A stretch of DNA of 64,000 nucleotides, taken from positions 1,302,001 through 1,366,000 of the forward strand of contig CAWBFD010000004.1 in assembly GCA_963788115.1 (NCBI GenBank), in the 5' to 3' direction. The stretch comes from CAWBFD01 sp963788115. GTDB taxonomy: Bacteria; Actinomycetota; Thermoleophilia; Solirubrobacterales; 70-9. Under the pieces are notes generated by a model. It saw only the letters and a program-made list of their open reading frames with translations, ran no database searches and was not told the origin of the DNA. Positions 35,163-43,932 of this stretch are shown one piece after another (positions within the stretch are counted from its first letter, which is position 1; each line of letters begins with the position of its first letter). The position numbers were made by a program, and so were the translations under genes.

Positions 35163-35596
35163 CCGAGCTGAGGGACGATGGCCGCCAGGTCAGCGAGGGT
35201 GCCCTCCCAGTGCAGCTCACCCGACTGTCCGGTAGCCATCGTTGCAATCACGATCGACGCCGGTCCTTCCGGGTCCTCGATCCGCAACTCATCGCCCTCG
35301 ACCCCGGCGACGAGCAGCACCGCCTGGGCCTCGGCGGGCTCCTCGCCGCTGATCCTGATCGTGGCGTTCCCGCCGTCGGTCACGACCTTCACGGCGGCGT
35401 TCGCGTGGTAGGTCTCGATCAGCCGGGCAATGAACGCAGCGGCGGCGTGGCCGGTGATCCCTCGCCGCTCCGTTTCCTCGTAGACCAGCTTGCGAACGGC
35501 GGTGGTGCGGTCCACGCCCATGTCGGCGGCAATCGCGTCGAGCGCCGCGCGGTCGCCGGGCGTCAGGCGGAGCTGGGTTGGACGGGTGGCACTCAT
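35159..35596 (-). CDS. small element protein with possible RHH DNA-binding N-terminus
   Basis: This 145-residue protein begins TQLRLTPGDRAALDAIAADM followed by DRTTAVRKLVYEE, a strand-helix-helix pattern like CopG/Arc regulators. The C-terminal half is beta-rich and acidic (VEGDELRIEDPEGPASIVI). It could regulate the early operon or the capsid genes. It is the first gene of the RepA-xis-int operon, overlapping RepA by 4 nt. Confidence 0.5.
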   Translation of the reverse strand: MSATRPTQLRLTPGDRAALDAIAADMGVDRTTAVRKLVYEETERRGITGHAAAAFIARLIETYHANAAVKVVTDGGNATIRISGEEPAEAQAVLLVAGVEGDELRIEDPEGPASIVIATMATGQSGELHWEGTLADLAAIVPQLG

Positions 35597-35681
35597 GACT
35601 GTAGCTACAGTCTAGCCCTCGATCGGACGGCACTGCCACCGGCGCCGCCGGCCATGCCCTCCGCCCGCTTGCGCTACCGCA

Positions 35682-37241
35682 TCAGGAGGCTGCGATCCTG
35701 ATTGCCGCCGCCTGGCGCTCGACGCCGCAGGCAGCGTGCAGCTCCAACCGGACCAGGCTCGTGTTCGTCTTGCCGTCGTTCTCCTCGAACCGGGCCAGCC
35801 TCACCGGCGACGCGTACAGCTTGGCGTAGGCGGTGCTGTCGAGCACCACCGGCGCGTCGATCACCTTCGAGGTCACCCGCCGCAGATTGAAGATGCGGTC
35901 GGGGCCGAACGCTCCCGGCCTGAACACGAAGTCAGCCGAGCCGCCGGTGATCCCCGTCACCATGACGTCGATCGCCTCCGCTGCCGCCGGCGTCAGGATC
36001 AGCGTGTCGGGCGCGTACCCGTTCGCCTCCAAGGTCGTGATCGCCTTCCGGTAGGAGACCAACGGGTTGTCGGTGCCGGGCGCCTGGTTGTCGCTGGCGG
36101 CGAACGTGTCGTCGACCAGCTTGTCGAGGCCCTCATTGACTGCCAGCCGCAGGTCGGTCTCGATGAGCGAGTCGATCCCGTTGGCCTCGAGGACGACGTT
36201 GGGGATGCCGCTCTCGACGGCGGCGACCCCGGTCAGACTCTCAGAGCTGAGGCTGACGCTCGTCACGATCTCGGCCTTGTCGGTGATCGCGTCGATCGCG
36301 CGGATCACGTCCTCGGGATCGCCGAGGTCGCGGGTCGTCTGCGCGAGCACCTGCACCGACGTCACGCCCGACTCGACGGCGACCCGGGGCAACACGGTCC
36401 ACGCGTACCGCTGGTCGTATCCGAGCGGGACGCCCTGGCGCTTGGTCTGGTTCAGCAGGTCGATCGACGAGCCCCACGAGACCGACCGCTGCTCGAAGGT
36501 GGCCCACGGAATCTCCGCCGCCTCCCCCGGAAAGCCGGCGGCGCGGAACTCGTCGGCCAGGCCCCGCTGAGGTGCTGAGGACCGCTCCTCGACGCGCAGG
36601 GAGCCCGCAGGGGCGGTGGTCCGCTCCTCGGTGCTCTCGGTCTCGGTCTCGGTCGCCGTCTCCTCGGTGCTCTCGTTTTCGTTGTCGTTCTTGGTGCGCT
36701 GCTCGACGGCAGCGCCATTCTCGGCGGGCATGTTGCCCCCTTCCTGGCGGGGCTCCCCGCCGGTTGTTCGGTACTCCACGGTTGCCTGCGGATAGGCCGG
36801 CTGCTCGGCGCCGACGATCGTCACATCGAGCAGCTCATCGATCGCCTCGACGTGGCGGACGTCGCCAACCCAGCGGTCCCGGCCGACGCGCATGCGCCAC
36901 GAGCCAGCGACGACGTCGCCGCGCTCGATCGCCTCGACGACGTCCTGGCGCGACTGCGGCGGGTCGAGCGACCAGTGCAAGCCATCGGTTCGCTCGTCGA
37001 CTTCGAGCGTTCGCGGGTAGCGGCCGAGCGGCACGCCCTGGTGGTCGACGACAACGCGCAGCTCGTCGAGCTTCGCCTCGCGCAGTGCTCCGGCTTCGAT
37101 GATCTCGGTCCAGCCGCCCAGGTCCCGGGACTCGACGTTGTAAGGGACGACGCCCCGGACCCGGCGCTCGGCGACTTCAAGATCGCCGGCGCGGCTCTCG
37201 ACGTCGCCAGGTGTCGGTCGGTTGCGGTTCTCGTCGGTCAC
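35682..37241 (-). CDS. prohead protease - HK97 major capsid fusion protein
   Basis: This 519-residue protein has two parts. Residues 1 to about 165 are a prohead protease of the S78/HK97 type (RRVRGVVPYNVESRDLGGW, His in VVVDHQGVPLGR, Ser in VAGSWRMRV). A Glu/Thr-rich low-complexity linker follows (ESTEETATETETESTEE). The HK97 major capsid fold comes last (IPWATFEQRSVSWGSSID, ANGYAPDTLILTPAAAEAI, ending GVERQAAAIRIAAS). Fusion puts the maturation protease where HK97 has its scaffold, so cleavage in the linker should free the coat. The gene overlaps the portal gene by 4 nt. It is the main structural gene of the element. Confidence 0.88.
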   Translation of the reverse strand: MTDENRNRPTPGDVESRAGDLEVAERRVRGVVPYNVESRDLGGWTEIIEAGALREAKLDELRVVVDHQGVPLGRYPRTLEVDERTDGLHWSLDPPQSRQDVVEAIERGDVVAGSWRMRVGRDRWVGDVRHVEAIDELLDVTIVGAEQPAYPQATVEYRTTGGEPRQEGGNMPAENGAAVEQRTKNDNENESTEETATETETESTEERTTAPAGSLRVEERSSAPQRGLADEFRAAGFPGEAAEIPWATFEQRSVSWGSSIDLLNQTKRQGVPLGYDQRYAWTVLPRVAVESGVTSVQVLAQTTRDLGDPEDVIRAIDAITDKAEIVTSVSLSSESLTGVAAVESGIPNVVLEANGIDSLIETDLRLAVNEGLDKLVDDTFAASDNQAPGTDNPLVSYRKAITTLEANGYAPDTLILTPAAAEAIDVMVTGITGGSADFVFRPGAFGPDRIFNLRRVTSKVIDAPVVLDSTAYAKLYASPVRLARFEENDGKTNTSLVRLELHAACGVERQAAAIRIAAS

Positions 37242-38422
37242 GATCTCTCTCCGAGCGGGGCGAGGTCCTCGGCGGCGCGGACCTCGTCGACGCTGAGCCA
37301 GCCACCGTCGAGCGCCTTCGCGTAGTAGTCGGCGCGCTTAGCTGCATCCCCCCGCAGGAACCCGTCGAAGTCGAGCGCCAGATAATTGGAGCCGGGGAGC
37401 AGGTCTGGGTCAGAGTTGAAGGCGCGTTCGATCCTCACTGCCCAGGGGCGGAAGCAGTGGTCGACCAAAAAGCGGTTCTGACCCTCGACGGTGCTGTAGG
37501 TCAACGAGTCGCCGGCCGGCGCCCCGATGGCCCACGGCGGGAGGCCGAAGGCCCGGGCGCACTCCTGCGCGGCGAGGCGGCGTTGCTCGGTGAACTCGCT
37601 GTCTCGCATCGCGGGCTCGACGCGCTCGAAGCTCATATCACCCGAGAAGACGGCAATCTTCCCGGCGCCGGCGTGCTTGCCCTGGCCGGAGAAAAGCTCC
37701 TGCCAGTCGTCCTTGAGGTTCTCCCCTTGCTCCTGGCGCAGCGGCTGCTCGCCGTTCACCGACAAGATGCCGCCGGGGCGTGCCGCGTTCGCCAGGAAGT
37801 TGGCGGCGTAGGAGATCAGGCCCTCGCTCAGCTGCAACGCCTTCGCCGCCGCTCGCACGGTCGACATTCCCCGCAGGCCGTCCTGGCTCACGGCCTTGAT
37901 GTGCAAGATGTCCGAGGGGCCGTGCTCGGTGACGCCCTCGCGGCGGCTTATCCGGTAGACGACGCGCTCGCCCATGCGCTCGACGACGACGGTCTGCGGG
38001 TCGAGGCACGCCAGCTGCACGATCGTCTGCTCGCGGCGGTACTTGGCGACGAAGCAGTCGCCGTAGACGAGCAGGTGCAGCATGATCGAGCCGAGCAGGT
38101 CCGCCGACGTTGACCCCGGCTCGGGGCGCCGGAGCAGCTGGACTAGCCGCTGGTCCTCGCCAGCCGGCCGGCGGGAGCCGTCGTCGAGCCGTCGATAGAC
38201 CCTCGGCGGCAGGCTCCCGATCGCGTTCGCAAGCACCCGCACGCAGGCGAAGATGTCGGCGATCCGAAGCGCGTTGGTCTCGCTGATCGCCGGCAGCGCC
38301 GTCGGGCTCGTCGCCGGCGTGTAGGCGAAGGTCTCGGCCTCGGCGCCACGCGTCAGGGTGCGGCTCTCGGAGCCGGTCTCGACCAGGTCTCGGCCGGTCA
38401 GATAGTCGGAAATTCGACCCAT
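37238..38422 (-). CDS. HK97-family portal protein
   Basis: This 394-residue protein has the portal pattern IADIFACVRVLANAIGSLPP (N-terminal stem), GSIMLHLLVYGDCFVAKYR, DILHIKAVSQDGLRGMSTVR and the C-terminal clip/crown part to VDEVRAAEDLAPLGERS. Twelve copies should form the DNA channel at one capsid vertex. ATG 38422 is used. Its stop overlaps the start of the capsid fusion gene. Terminase is divergent across only 47 nt, unlike the usual same-strand order. Confidence 0.88.
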   Translation of the reverse strand: MGRISDYLTGRDLVETGSESRTLTRGAEAETFAYTPATSPTALPAISETNALRIADIFACVRVLANAIGSLPPRVYRRLDDGSRRPAGEDQRLVQLLRRPEPGSTSADLLGSIMLHLLVYGDCFVAKYRREQTIVQLACLDPQTVVVERMGERVVYRISRREGVTEHGPSDILHIKAVSQDGLRGMSTVRAAAKALQLSEGLISYAANFLANAARPGGILSVNGEQPLRQEQGENLKDDWQELFSGQGKHAGAGKIAVFSGDMSFERVEPAMRDSEFTEQRRLAAQECARAFGLPPWAIGAPAGDSLTYSTVEGQNRFLVDHCFRPWAVRIERAFNSDPDLLPGSNYLALDFDGFLRGDAAKRADYYAKALDGGWLSVDEVRAAEDLAPLGERS

Positions 38423-38431
38423 GCATCGATT

Positions 38432-38459
38432 CTGCGGTCGCGTCCAGACGCCTCCGCAG
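38432..38459. repeat. inverted repeat between divergent portal and terminase genes
   Basis: CTGCGG (38432-38437) and CCGCAG (38454-38459) form a dyad in the 47-nt gap between portal and terminase. It may be an operator for both promoters or part of a packaging (cos/pac) site. This is a low-confidence reading. Confidence 0.35.
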
Positions 38460-38469
38460 ACTTCGGCAC

Positions 38470-39813
38470 GTGGGCTTCGCAAGCTTCGCCGCCAGCGTCG
38501 GTCTCCCGTTGGAGCCGTTCCAGCACCGGATCGCGCGGGCGCTCTGCTCCGACGTGGAAGAGATCGTGGTCTTGCTGCCAAGGGGCAACGGCAAGACGAC
38601 GCTCCTGGCGGCCTACGCGCTCTGGCACCTGCTCATCACCGAGGACGCGAGGGTCAACTTCACCGCCGGCACCCGAGAGCAGGCGGCCCTTGCCTACGAG
38701 CACGCGGTCCGCTTCGCCCACCGGCTCGGTGACGATCGCCTCCATGCCACCCGCCGGGAGCTTCACTTCCGCCCCGACCCGGAATCGCGCCGCTTCACGC
38801 GGTTCATGCGGGTCAGGCCAGGCGAAGCCGACGCCCTGCAGGGTCTTGACTCGACTCTCGCGGTGATTGACGAGCTTCACGTCGCGCAGGACTCCGACGC
38901 CTACGTTGCGATGCTCGGCTCGCTCAAGATCGAGGGGGCAAAGCTGCGGGTCATCTCGACCGCAGCGCCGTCCGCTGACTCGCCGCTCGGGCGACTGCGG
39001 GCGCGCGCTCTGGCACTGCCGAGCGCAAAGCGCCGCGGAGCAGTGGTCGAGGCGAAGGGCTCGGACCTCCACCTCCTGGAGTGGAGCTGCGAGGACGAGA
39101 CTGCACTCACCGACCGGCGGCGCATCCTCGCCGCGAACCCGGCCTCGTGGCGAACGTGGCCGATCCTCCAGAAGCGCCGGGACGCGATCCCGGAATCCTC
39201 GTTTCGCCGGTACTTCATGAATCAGCACGCCACGACCGGCGAGTCGGCTTGGCTCCCGGCGGGCGCCTGGGCTAAGTGCCGCGCCGACTACGCGATCGAG
39301 GACGGCGAGCGCGTGTTCGTCGGCATCGACATCGGCGGCAGCCGCGCCGCGACCGCACTCGTCTACGCCACCGAGGACCTGAGGATCGGCGTCCAGACGT
39401 GGGAGGGCGAGGAGGCGGTGATCTACGCGGAGGCCGCGCTGCGCGACCTAGCGGAGCGGTACGTGATCGCAGAGGCCGCGTTCGACCCCTGGCGCTTTGG
39501 CGCGCAGGCGCTCGACCTGGCGAACGCCGGGCTGCGGATGGTCCAGTTCCCCCAGACCGACTCGCGGCTCGTGCCAGCCTCGGAACGCCTGTCGGCCGCG
39601 ATCCTGGAGCGGCGCCTGCGTCACCCGGGCGATCCCGTCCTGGACGCTCACGTCGCCGCGGCAGTCGCCAAGCAGACCCAGCGCGGCGCTCGCATCGCGC
39701 ACGCTGGGGGCCGGCACTCGTCTAACAGGATCGACGCGGTGATTGCGCTGGCGATGGCGGTGGACCGCGCTGAGAATCAGCCCGAACCGGCCCGGCTGCT
39801 CGGATGGCTCTAG
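38470..39813 (+). CDS. phage terminase, large subunit
   Basis: This 447-residue protein has the ATPase Walker A LPRGNGKTT (residues 36-44), Walker B LAVIDELH (130-137) and the RNase H-like nuclease domain beginning VFVGIDIGGSRAATALVYA and continuing EAAFDPWRFGAQALDLANAG. It should cut and pump DNA into the capsid through the portal. GTG 38470 begins the conserved GFASFAASVGLPLEPFQ. Its last codons overlap the HNH gene. No small terminase gene is evident, so HNH or a host or helper factor may recognise the DNA. Confidence 0.9.
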   Translation: MGFASFAASVGLPLEPFQHRIARALCSDVEEIVVLLPRGNGKTTLLAAYALWHLLITEDARVNFTAGTREQAALAYEHAVRFAHRLGDDRLHATRRELHFRPDPESRRFTRFMRVRPGEADALQGLDSTLAVIDELHVAQDSDAYVAMLGSLKIEGAKLRVISTAAPSADSPLGRLRARALALPSAKRRGAVVEAKGSDLHLLEWSCEDETALTDRRRILAANPASWRTWPILQKRRDAIPESSFRRYFMNQHATTGESAWLPAGAWAKCRADYAIEDGERVFVGIDIGGSRAATALVYATEDLRIGVQTWEGEEAVIYAEAALRDLAERYVIAEAAFDPWRFGAQALDLANAGLRMVQFPQTDSRLVPASERLSAAILERRLRHPGDPVLDAHVAAAVAKQTQRGARIAHAGGRHSSNRIDAVIALAMAVDRAENQPEPARLLGWL

Positions 39814-40070
39814 TGCTGCGCGCCTGCCTCGGCTGCGGCCGGCTGATCGAGGCCGGGAGCCGCTGCCCCGACTGTCAGCTCCGCCGTCCTGGCGGCAGGT
39901 CGTGGCGACGCAGGCGGGAGGTCGTGTTCGCCCGCCACGGCCGCACCTGCCACCGATGCGGGAAGCCCGCCACCGATATCGACCACGTGATCCCGATATC
40001 CGACGGCGGCAGCGATGCGCCGGAGAACCTGCGGCCCGCCTGCGCCCGGTGCAATCGGGGCCATCGCTAG
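39804..40070 (+). CDS. HNH endonuclease
   Basis: This 88-residue protein has two Cys pairs at the N-terminus (CLGC 8-11, CPDC 21-24), CHRC (49-52), the DIDHVIPISDGGSDAPENLR catalytic core (first His of HNH at 61) and CARC (80-83). HNH proteins beside terminase in HK97-like phages help the terminase cut at cos. It overlaps the terminase end by 10 nt and was probably translated with it. Confidence 0.88.
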   Translation: MALVLRACLGCGRLIEAGSRCPDCQLRRPGGRSWRRRREVVFARHGRTCHRCGKPATDIDHVIPISDGGSDAPENLRPACARCNRGHR

Positions 40071-40120
40071 ACGGACGCGGAAGTATCACTTTGCATGGAA
40101 AGCAGCACTCCGCCGAGGGA

Positions 40121-40126
40121 TACTGT
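40121..40126 (+). promoter_or_regulatory. -10 box (TACTGT) before the two-TM protein
   Basis: TACTGT ends 7 nt before ATG 40134, a leaderless spacing. This start is preferred over an earlier in-frame ATG at 40095. Confidence 0.5.
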
Positions 40127-40133
40127 GTGGGCG

Positions 40134-40703
40134 ATGTCGGAGAAGGACGTCACGCCCGCGCCCGAGCAAGAATCGATCGTCCTCGCCACCTTCAAGAAGC
40201 GCGGCGCTGCCGAGCGGATGCTGGCATCGCTTGGGCGCAACTTCCGGCACGAAGCCCGCAAGGGCAAGTCAGACGTCTTCGTGATCAGCACCAATGCCGA
40301 CGGCTCCTTGAAGGTCACCGAGTCACGGGTGGTTGAAGCAAGCGGCTTTATCTCCTTCCTAATCCACATTGCAACCGCCATTCTCGTGGGATTCCTGGGC
40401 CTGTTCTCGACGCTGAAGGAAGCCTTTCGGGTCCGCCGCTCCACACAGGTACATGCAGCGCACGTGGGAATGGACGACATGAAATCCCACGAAATCCTCG
40501 CTCAGGCGGGCGAGGATGCAGTCCTTGTGATGGTTCGTTGTAAGGACGAGGAAACGCGGCACGCGGTGGTCGAGAAAGCGGCTGAATCTGCGGTGGACAC
40601 CTGGGATGGCTCGCCCGCTGAGTTCCTCTCCGACCTCGACCCGGGGAGCAAGCACGACTGGGTGCGTGCCGCTCTTGGGGAGCCGTCCGGCACGGATCAC
40701 TAG
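40134..40703 (+). CDS. membrane protein of unknown function (DUF1269-like features)
   Basis: This 189-residue protein has an N-terminal alpha/beta segment (ESIVLATFKKRGAAERMLAS), one central hydrophobic stretch (GFISFLIHIATAILVGFLGL) and a charged C-terminal domain (DAVLVMVRCKDEETRHAVVE). The pattern resembles DUF1269-type membrane proteins, but the match is by look only. It starts the cargo segment of the element, after the HNH gene and convergent with the K+ channel. Confidence 0.5.
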   Translation: MSEKDVTPAPEQESIVLATFKKRGAAERMLASLGRNFRHEARKGKSDVFVISTNADGSLKVTESRVVEASGFISFLIHIATAILVGFLGLFSTLKEAFRVRRSTQVHAAHVGMDDMKSHEILAQAGEDAVLVMVRCKDEETRHAVVEKAAESAVDTWDGSPAEFLSDLDPGSKHDWVRAALGEPSGTDH

Positions 40704-40720
40704 GCCGTCGAGCTGTCGGA

Positions 40721-41167
40721 TTACCGCTTGCTGGAACGCTCGGTCTTGATCTGCTCGAGCTGGGCGCTCATGTCCTGGAGCATCTGCATCACCGGATCAT
40801 CCCCTCCCTTGCGCCGCTGGGCCTCTGTCTGGCTGACGAAGCTGCTCGTGATGGCTCCCGTCACCACGGCGAACAGCGAAAGCCCACCCAGCATCAGGAA
40901 AACCGCGATCACCTTGCCGACGGTGTCCTGGGGAACGACGTCCCCGTAGCCGACCGTGGTCACCGTTTCCACTCCCCACCACATACCCAGCCATACCGAG
41001 CCGAAGGTATCGGGATCCACCAGGTGCTCGACCACACCGAAGACGACAACCGAGACGGACCAGACCGCCACGATCACGTATGCGGCGTAACGCGGGCGCA
41101 GCCCCTTGCTCGCGATGCGTTTCTTGAGCCACGTGACGGGGCGGCCTGATTGAGGCCGGCTAGACAC
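40721..41167 (-). CDS. two-TM potassium channel
   Basis: This 148-residue protein has TM1 (residues 28-50), a pore helix and selectivity filter TVTTVGYGDVVP (TVGYGD 71-76), TM2 (85-108) and a C-terminal coiled-coil-like tail (PVMQMLQDMSAQLEQIKTE). It should form a tetrameric K+ channel in the inner membrane, without RCK or cyclic-nucleotide domains, so gating signals are unknown. It is part of the cargo near attR. A channel carried by a satellite-sized element could depolarise the cell or tune turgor. Confidence 0.9.
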   Translation of the reverse strand: MSSRPQSGRPVTWLKKRIASKGLRPRYAAYVIVAVWSVSVVVFGVVEHLVDPDTFGSVWLGMWWGVETVTTVGYGDVVPQDTVGKVIAVFLMLGGLSLFAVVTGAITSSFVSQTEAQRRKGGDDPVMQMLQDMSAQLEQIKTERSSKR

Positions 41168-41352
41168 GACCTAGTGTTCGCTAACTTGCTCGCCGTTCCT
41201 CTCACGACCCACCTCAGGGGGGCGCGGCCAGTCGCTACTGCTTTGGAGGAAAAGGGACACTTTGCGCGCGCCGGTCGCTGGCACGGTGGTCGGGGGCAGA
41301 GCTGTAAAAAGCGCGGCTGCCGCGTCGACCATCGGTCGTGACGCGTGCTTTT

Positions 41353-42947
41353 TCAGGTGCTCTCTTTGCCAGCTCCCTGGTCTTTGCTCGCGAGCAGCGG
41401 GAACCAGTTCGCGAGGAACCCTCGGAGAACGTTGACCACTTGGTCGTCGGGGATGGCGGCCTTGGGGTCCTTCGGGAGCCCCTCGATCTCGAGGTCGTGC
41501 TCCGCCGCGTAGTGGCGGATCCCGTCGATCATGGTCTTGCCGAGTTGGGAGACCATCGCGCCGAGTTCGGCCGTCTCCTGCATCATCGGCGGAACCGGCC
41601 GCGCCTTCGGTACGGGCCATGTCTCGGGGTCGCGCGGGGTGTCGAGGGTGAAGACGCTGGAGAAGGTCCGGGCGGCCGCGTCGCGGGCGGTGAACGGATC
41701 TCCCAGGCCCCATTGCTCGCGCAACGTGGCGATCAACGATGTGTGGCGGTACTCCTCGTTGAATACCTCGCCCTCGGCGATCCACGGCGACACGATCACC
41801 GCGGGGGTTCGATAGCCGGACCGGTCGAACGCGAAGCCGAACTCGCCGGGCGAGGACGCCTTGTCGGGGCTCGGCACGGCAGGCGGCGGGACGTGGTCAT
41901 AGGTACCGCCGGGCTCGTCCCAGCCGATGAGCAGCGTCGTGTTCCAGACGGTGGAGCCGGTCGTGCCCTGCATCCCTCGGTAGGCGGCATAGATCCGTGA
42001 GAGGAACTCCTCGCCACCGAGGATCGACGCCGGCGGGTCCGCGCCGGGCAAGGCCACGCCGGGATCGAAGGACCGACCGAAGGCGGGGTGGTAGTCGTCG
42101 TGGCCGATGATCATGTTCGGCTCGATGAACGAGAAGTCGGGCAGATCGCCCTTCGCGGCATCGGCTTCGAACTGCGAGAACGGCACGAAGTGCGTCGCGT
42201 ACTGATCCTTGAGCCGCTCGTAGTGGATCATCCCGTGCCACGAGAGCGCCATCGGCTCGCTGACGTAGACCTTCCACGTCTTGCCGTGGTCGTCGAGCCG
42301 GTTGAAGATCGTCTCGGTGTTGCTGTTCTTGATGAACTTCGACGTGGGCGGATTCCACACGTATCCCCGCGACGTGGCTGAGGTCCAGAACGACCGGTTG
42401 GGCAACGTCTGGGAGGGGACCTCGCAGAACCAGTGGTCGAACACCCCGAACCCGCGGGCCAGTCCGTTGAGCACGGGGACCTGCTCGGGGGTGAACCCGG
42501 TCATGATCTGCGCGTACTCCTCGTAGGTGGGCTGGCGGCCGATCTCGCCGGTGAAGGTGCTGATGTAGTCGGTGACGAACCCGTCCATGGTGGGCGTCGC
42601 GCCGGGACGTGGCGCGTTGTGCGGCGGGCCGATCGCGTCCTGGATCTTGAAGCGATTCTTTTCATCCGAGACGTTGAACAGCTGCGTGTTGGTGTGCGGG
42701 TACTCCTCGCCCGAGTCCGGGTTCGGGCTGTTCATGTCCGTCGCGACGGTGTACGGGACGGTCTTGCGATCGGCGCCGTCCTCGGCCCACTCGGGGATCG
42801 GGTTCGACTGAGGTCCTTGCCGATCACGCCCTCGAACGTCTTGCCGTCCTCGGGGCCGTAGAGATGGCCGAGCACGTTGTCCAGCGAGCGGTTCTCGAAC
42901 AGGACCACCACGACGTGGTCCAGAGCCTCGGAACGACTAGGGCTCAT
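41353..42947 (-). pseudogene. phosphoesterase (phospholipase C/acid phosphatase family), one frame break
   Basis: The N-terminal 45 residues (LDHVVVVLFENRSLDNVLGH, the family signature with the ENRS active-site region) are in one frame. The remaining 460 residues (TQTLPNRSFWTSATSRGY, LPDFSFIEPNMIIGHDDYHP, TLLIGWDEPGGTYDHVPPP) are in another, shifted at about 42803-42812, where one base is missing. Members hydrolyse phosphatidylcholine or phosphate esters, usually outside the cell. No signal peptide is evident here. ATG 42947 follows aaggagtagtg. It lies in the cargo of the integrated element. Confidence 0.82.
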
Positions 42948-43061
42948 CACTACTCCTTCAGCGCGCTTTCGGCGATCCGATACACCCTATCCGGCTCAAC
43001 AGGGGACGGCGCACGCGCCGGTCAGTGCACAGTAAACGGGGGCGGCAGCTCTAAAAAATCC

Positions 43062-43379
43062 CTAGGGATCCGGCGGCTGCGCCAGGGGGTCCGGCTGCAC
43101 CTGGGCCAGGTAGCGGCTCCGGTCCGCCCTGATCACGATGCAGCCGATCGCGCCGGGGATCAGGGGGTCCACTGAGCCGACCGCGTGCAGGTCGTCGCCG
43201 GCGTTGGCGAAGTAGACGCTGTGGCCGCCGTCCATTCCGCCGCCGTCGACGAGCAGCGCCTCGTGGCCGTCGTCGAGCGTCATCCACTCGATCTCGTGCT
43301 GGTCGAGGTCAAGCTCGGGCACGCGCCCGGCGAGCCGGTCGAGCAGGAGCAGGCGATCCTCGTCGGCGTCAGAAGGCAT
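43062..43379 (-). CDS. small acidic protein, paralogue B
   Basis: This 105-residue protein is rich in Asp/Gly (LDDGHEALLVDGGGMDGGHS, NAGDDLHAVGSVDP). It shares the LVDGG, GDDLHAVG and CIVIRAD-type segments with its neighbour at 43409, so the two are paralogues. No family is recognised. It lies next to the right end of the element and could be accessory cargo. Confidence 0.55.
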   Translation of the reverse strand: MPSDADEDRLLLLDRLAGRVPELDLDQHEIEWMTLDDGHEALLVDGGGMDGGHSVYFANAGDDLHAVGSVDPLIPGAIGCIVIRADRSRYLAQVQPDPLAQPPDP

Positions 43380-43408
43380 CCAGTTAATTCTGGGCTCGCC
43401 GCCGGCGG

Positions 43409-43774
43409 TCAATTGAGACCCGCCTGCCTCGCCGAGTAGGGATCGTCGGCCGAGGCAGCCAGGTAGTAGTGCCCGTCGGGCTCGACGACGTAGCAGGCCA
43501 CCTTGCCGGTGTCGTCGAGCGGCCCGACGACGTGGACGTCGTCGCCGACGATCTCGAACATGACCGAGCCGCCGTCGACCATTGCCACGAGCCGGTCGTC
43601 GTCCAGCTCGTAGAAGCTCGTCATTCGCTCCCGCAAGTCGACGTTCCAAAGCCGCAGGACCCGGATCACCAGGTCGGCCGCCTTCTCGTTGATCGCGGCC
43701 TCCTGGTCCTGGTCGCGGATCATGGCTTCCAGCTCGTCGAGCCGGTCCTTGCCTGTCTCGTCGTGATCGCTCAC
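43409..43774 (-). CDS. small acidic protein, paralogue A
   Basis: This 121-residue protein begins with a charged helix (DETGKDRLDELEAMIRDQDQ). It continues AADLVIRVLRLWNVDLRERM and the beta-rich MVDGGSVMFEIVGDDVHVVG with CYVVEPDGHYYLA. The latter aligns with its neighbour at 43062. It lies 23 nt upstream of the right arm-type site and 159 nt from attR. The function is unknown. Confidence 0.55.
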   Translation of the reverse strand: MSDHDETGKDRLDELEAMIRDQDQEAAINEKAADLVIRVLRLWNVDLRERMTSFYELDDDRLVAMVDGGSVMFEIVGDDVHVVGPLDDTGKVACYVVEPDGHYYLAASADDPYSARQAGLN

Positions 43775-43796
43775 CTGCGCCTTCCTCTCCGGGTCC

Positions 43797-43821
43797 GTGA
43801 CCCACTAGTGACCTAAACGTC
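43797..43821 (+). promoter_or_regulatory. arm-type integrase site, right end
   Basis: This is a copy of the left-end sequence at 32627-32651 (two GTGACC hexamers 11 bp apart, AAACGTC end) with two mismatches, in direct orientation. Confidence 0.55.
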
Positions 43822-43827
43822 GTCTGA

Positions 43828-43871
43828 GCCCCTCCGCAGGGGCAAGCGGTATCGACCCCTCAGAGGGGTCG
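43828..43871. repeat. pair of short hairpins near the right end
   Basis: GCCCCT pairs with AGGGGC (43828-43843), and CGACCCCT pairs with AGGGGTCG (43853-43871), between the right arm-type site and attR. They may terminate transcription into the element or shape the att region. Confidence 0.4.
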
Positions 43872-43932
43872 AAACCTGTGTCTGCAAGCGGGGTTCGTCG
43901 TCCCGCGTCGTCAGGCGGCGAAACCGTCGGCG

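Noticed and set aside
41263..43056. Similar short stretches (CGCGCCGGTC ... GGGGGC) at 41263-41313 and 43009-43056 flanking the phosphoesterase gene
   Set aside because: Similarity is patchy and partly due to GC bias. Both lie upstream of minus-strand genes and could be shared promoters, but I could not define a consistent motif.
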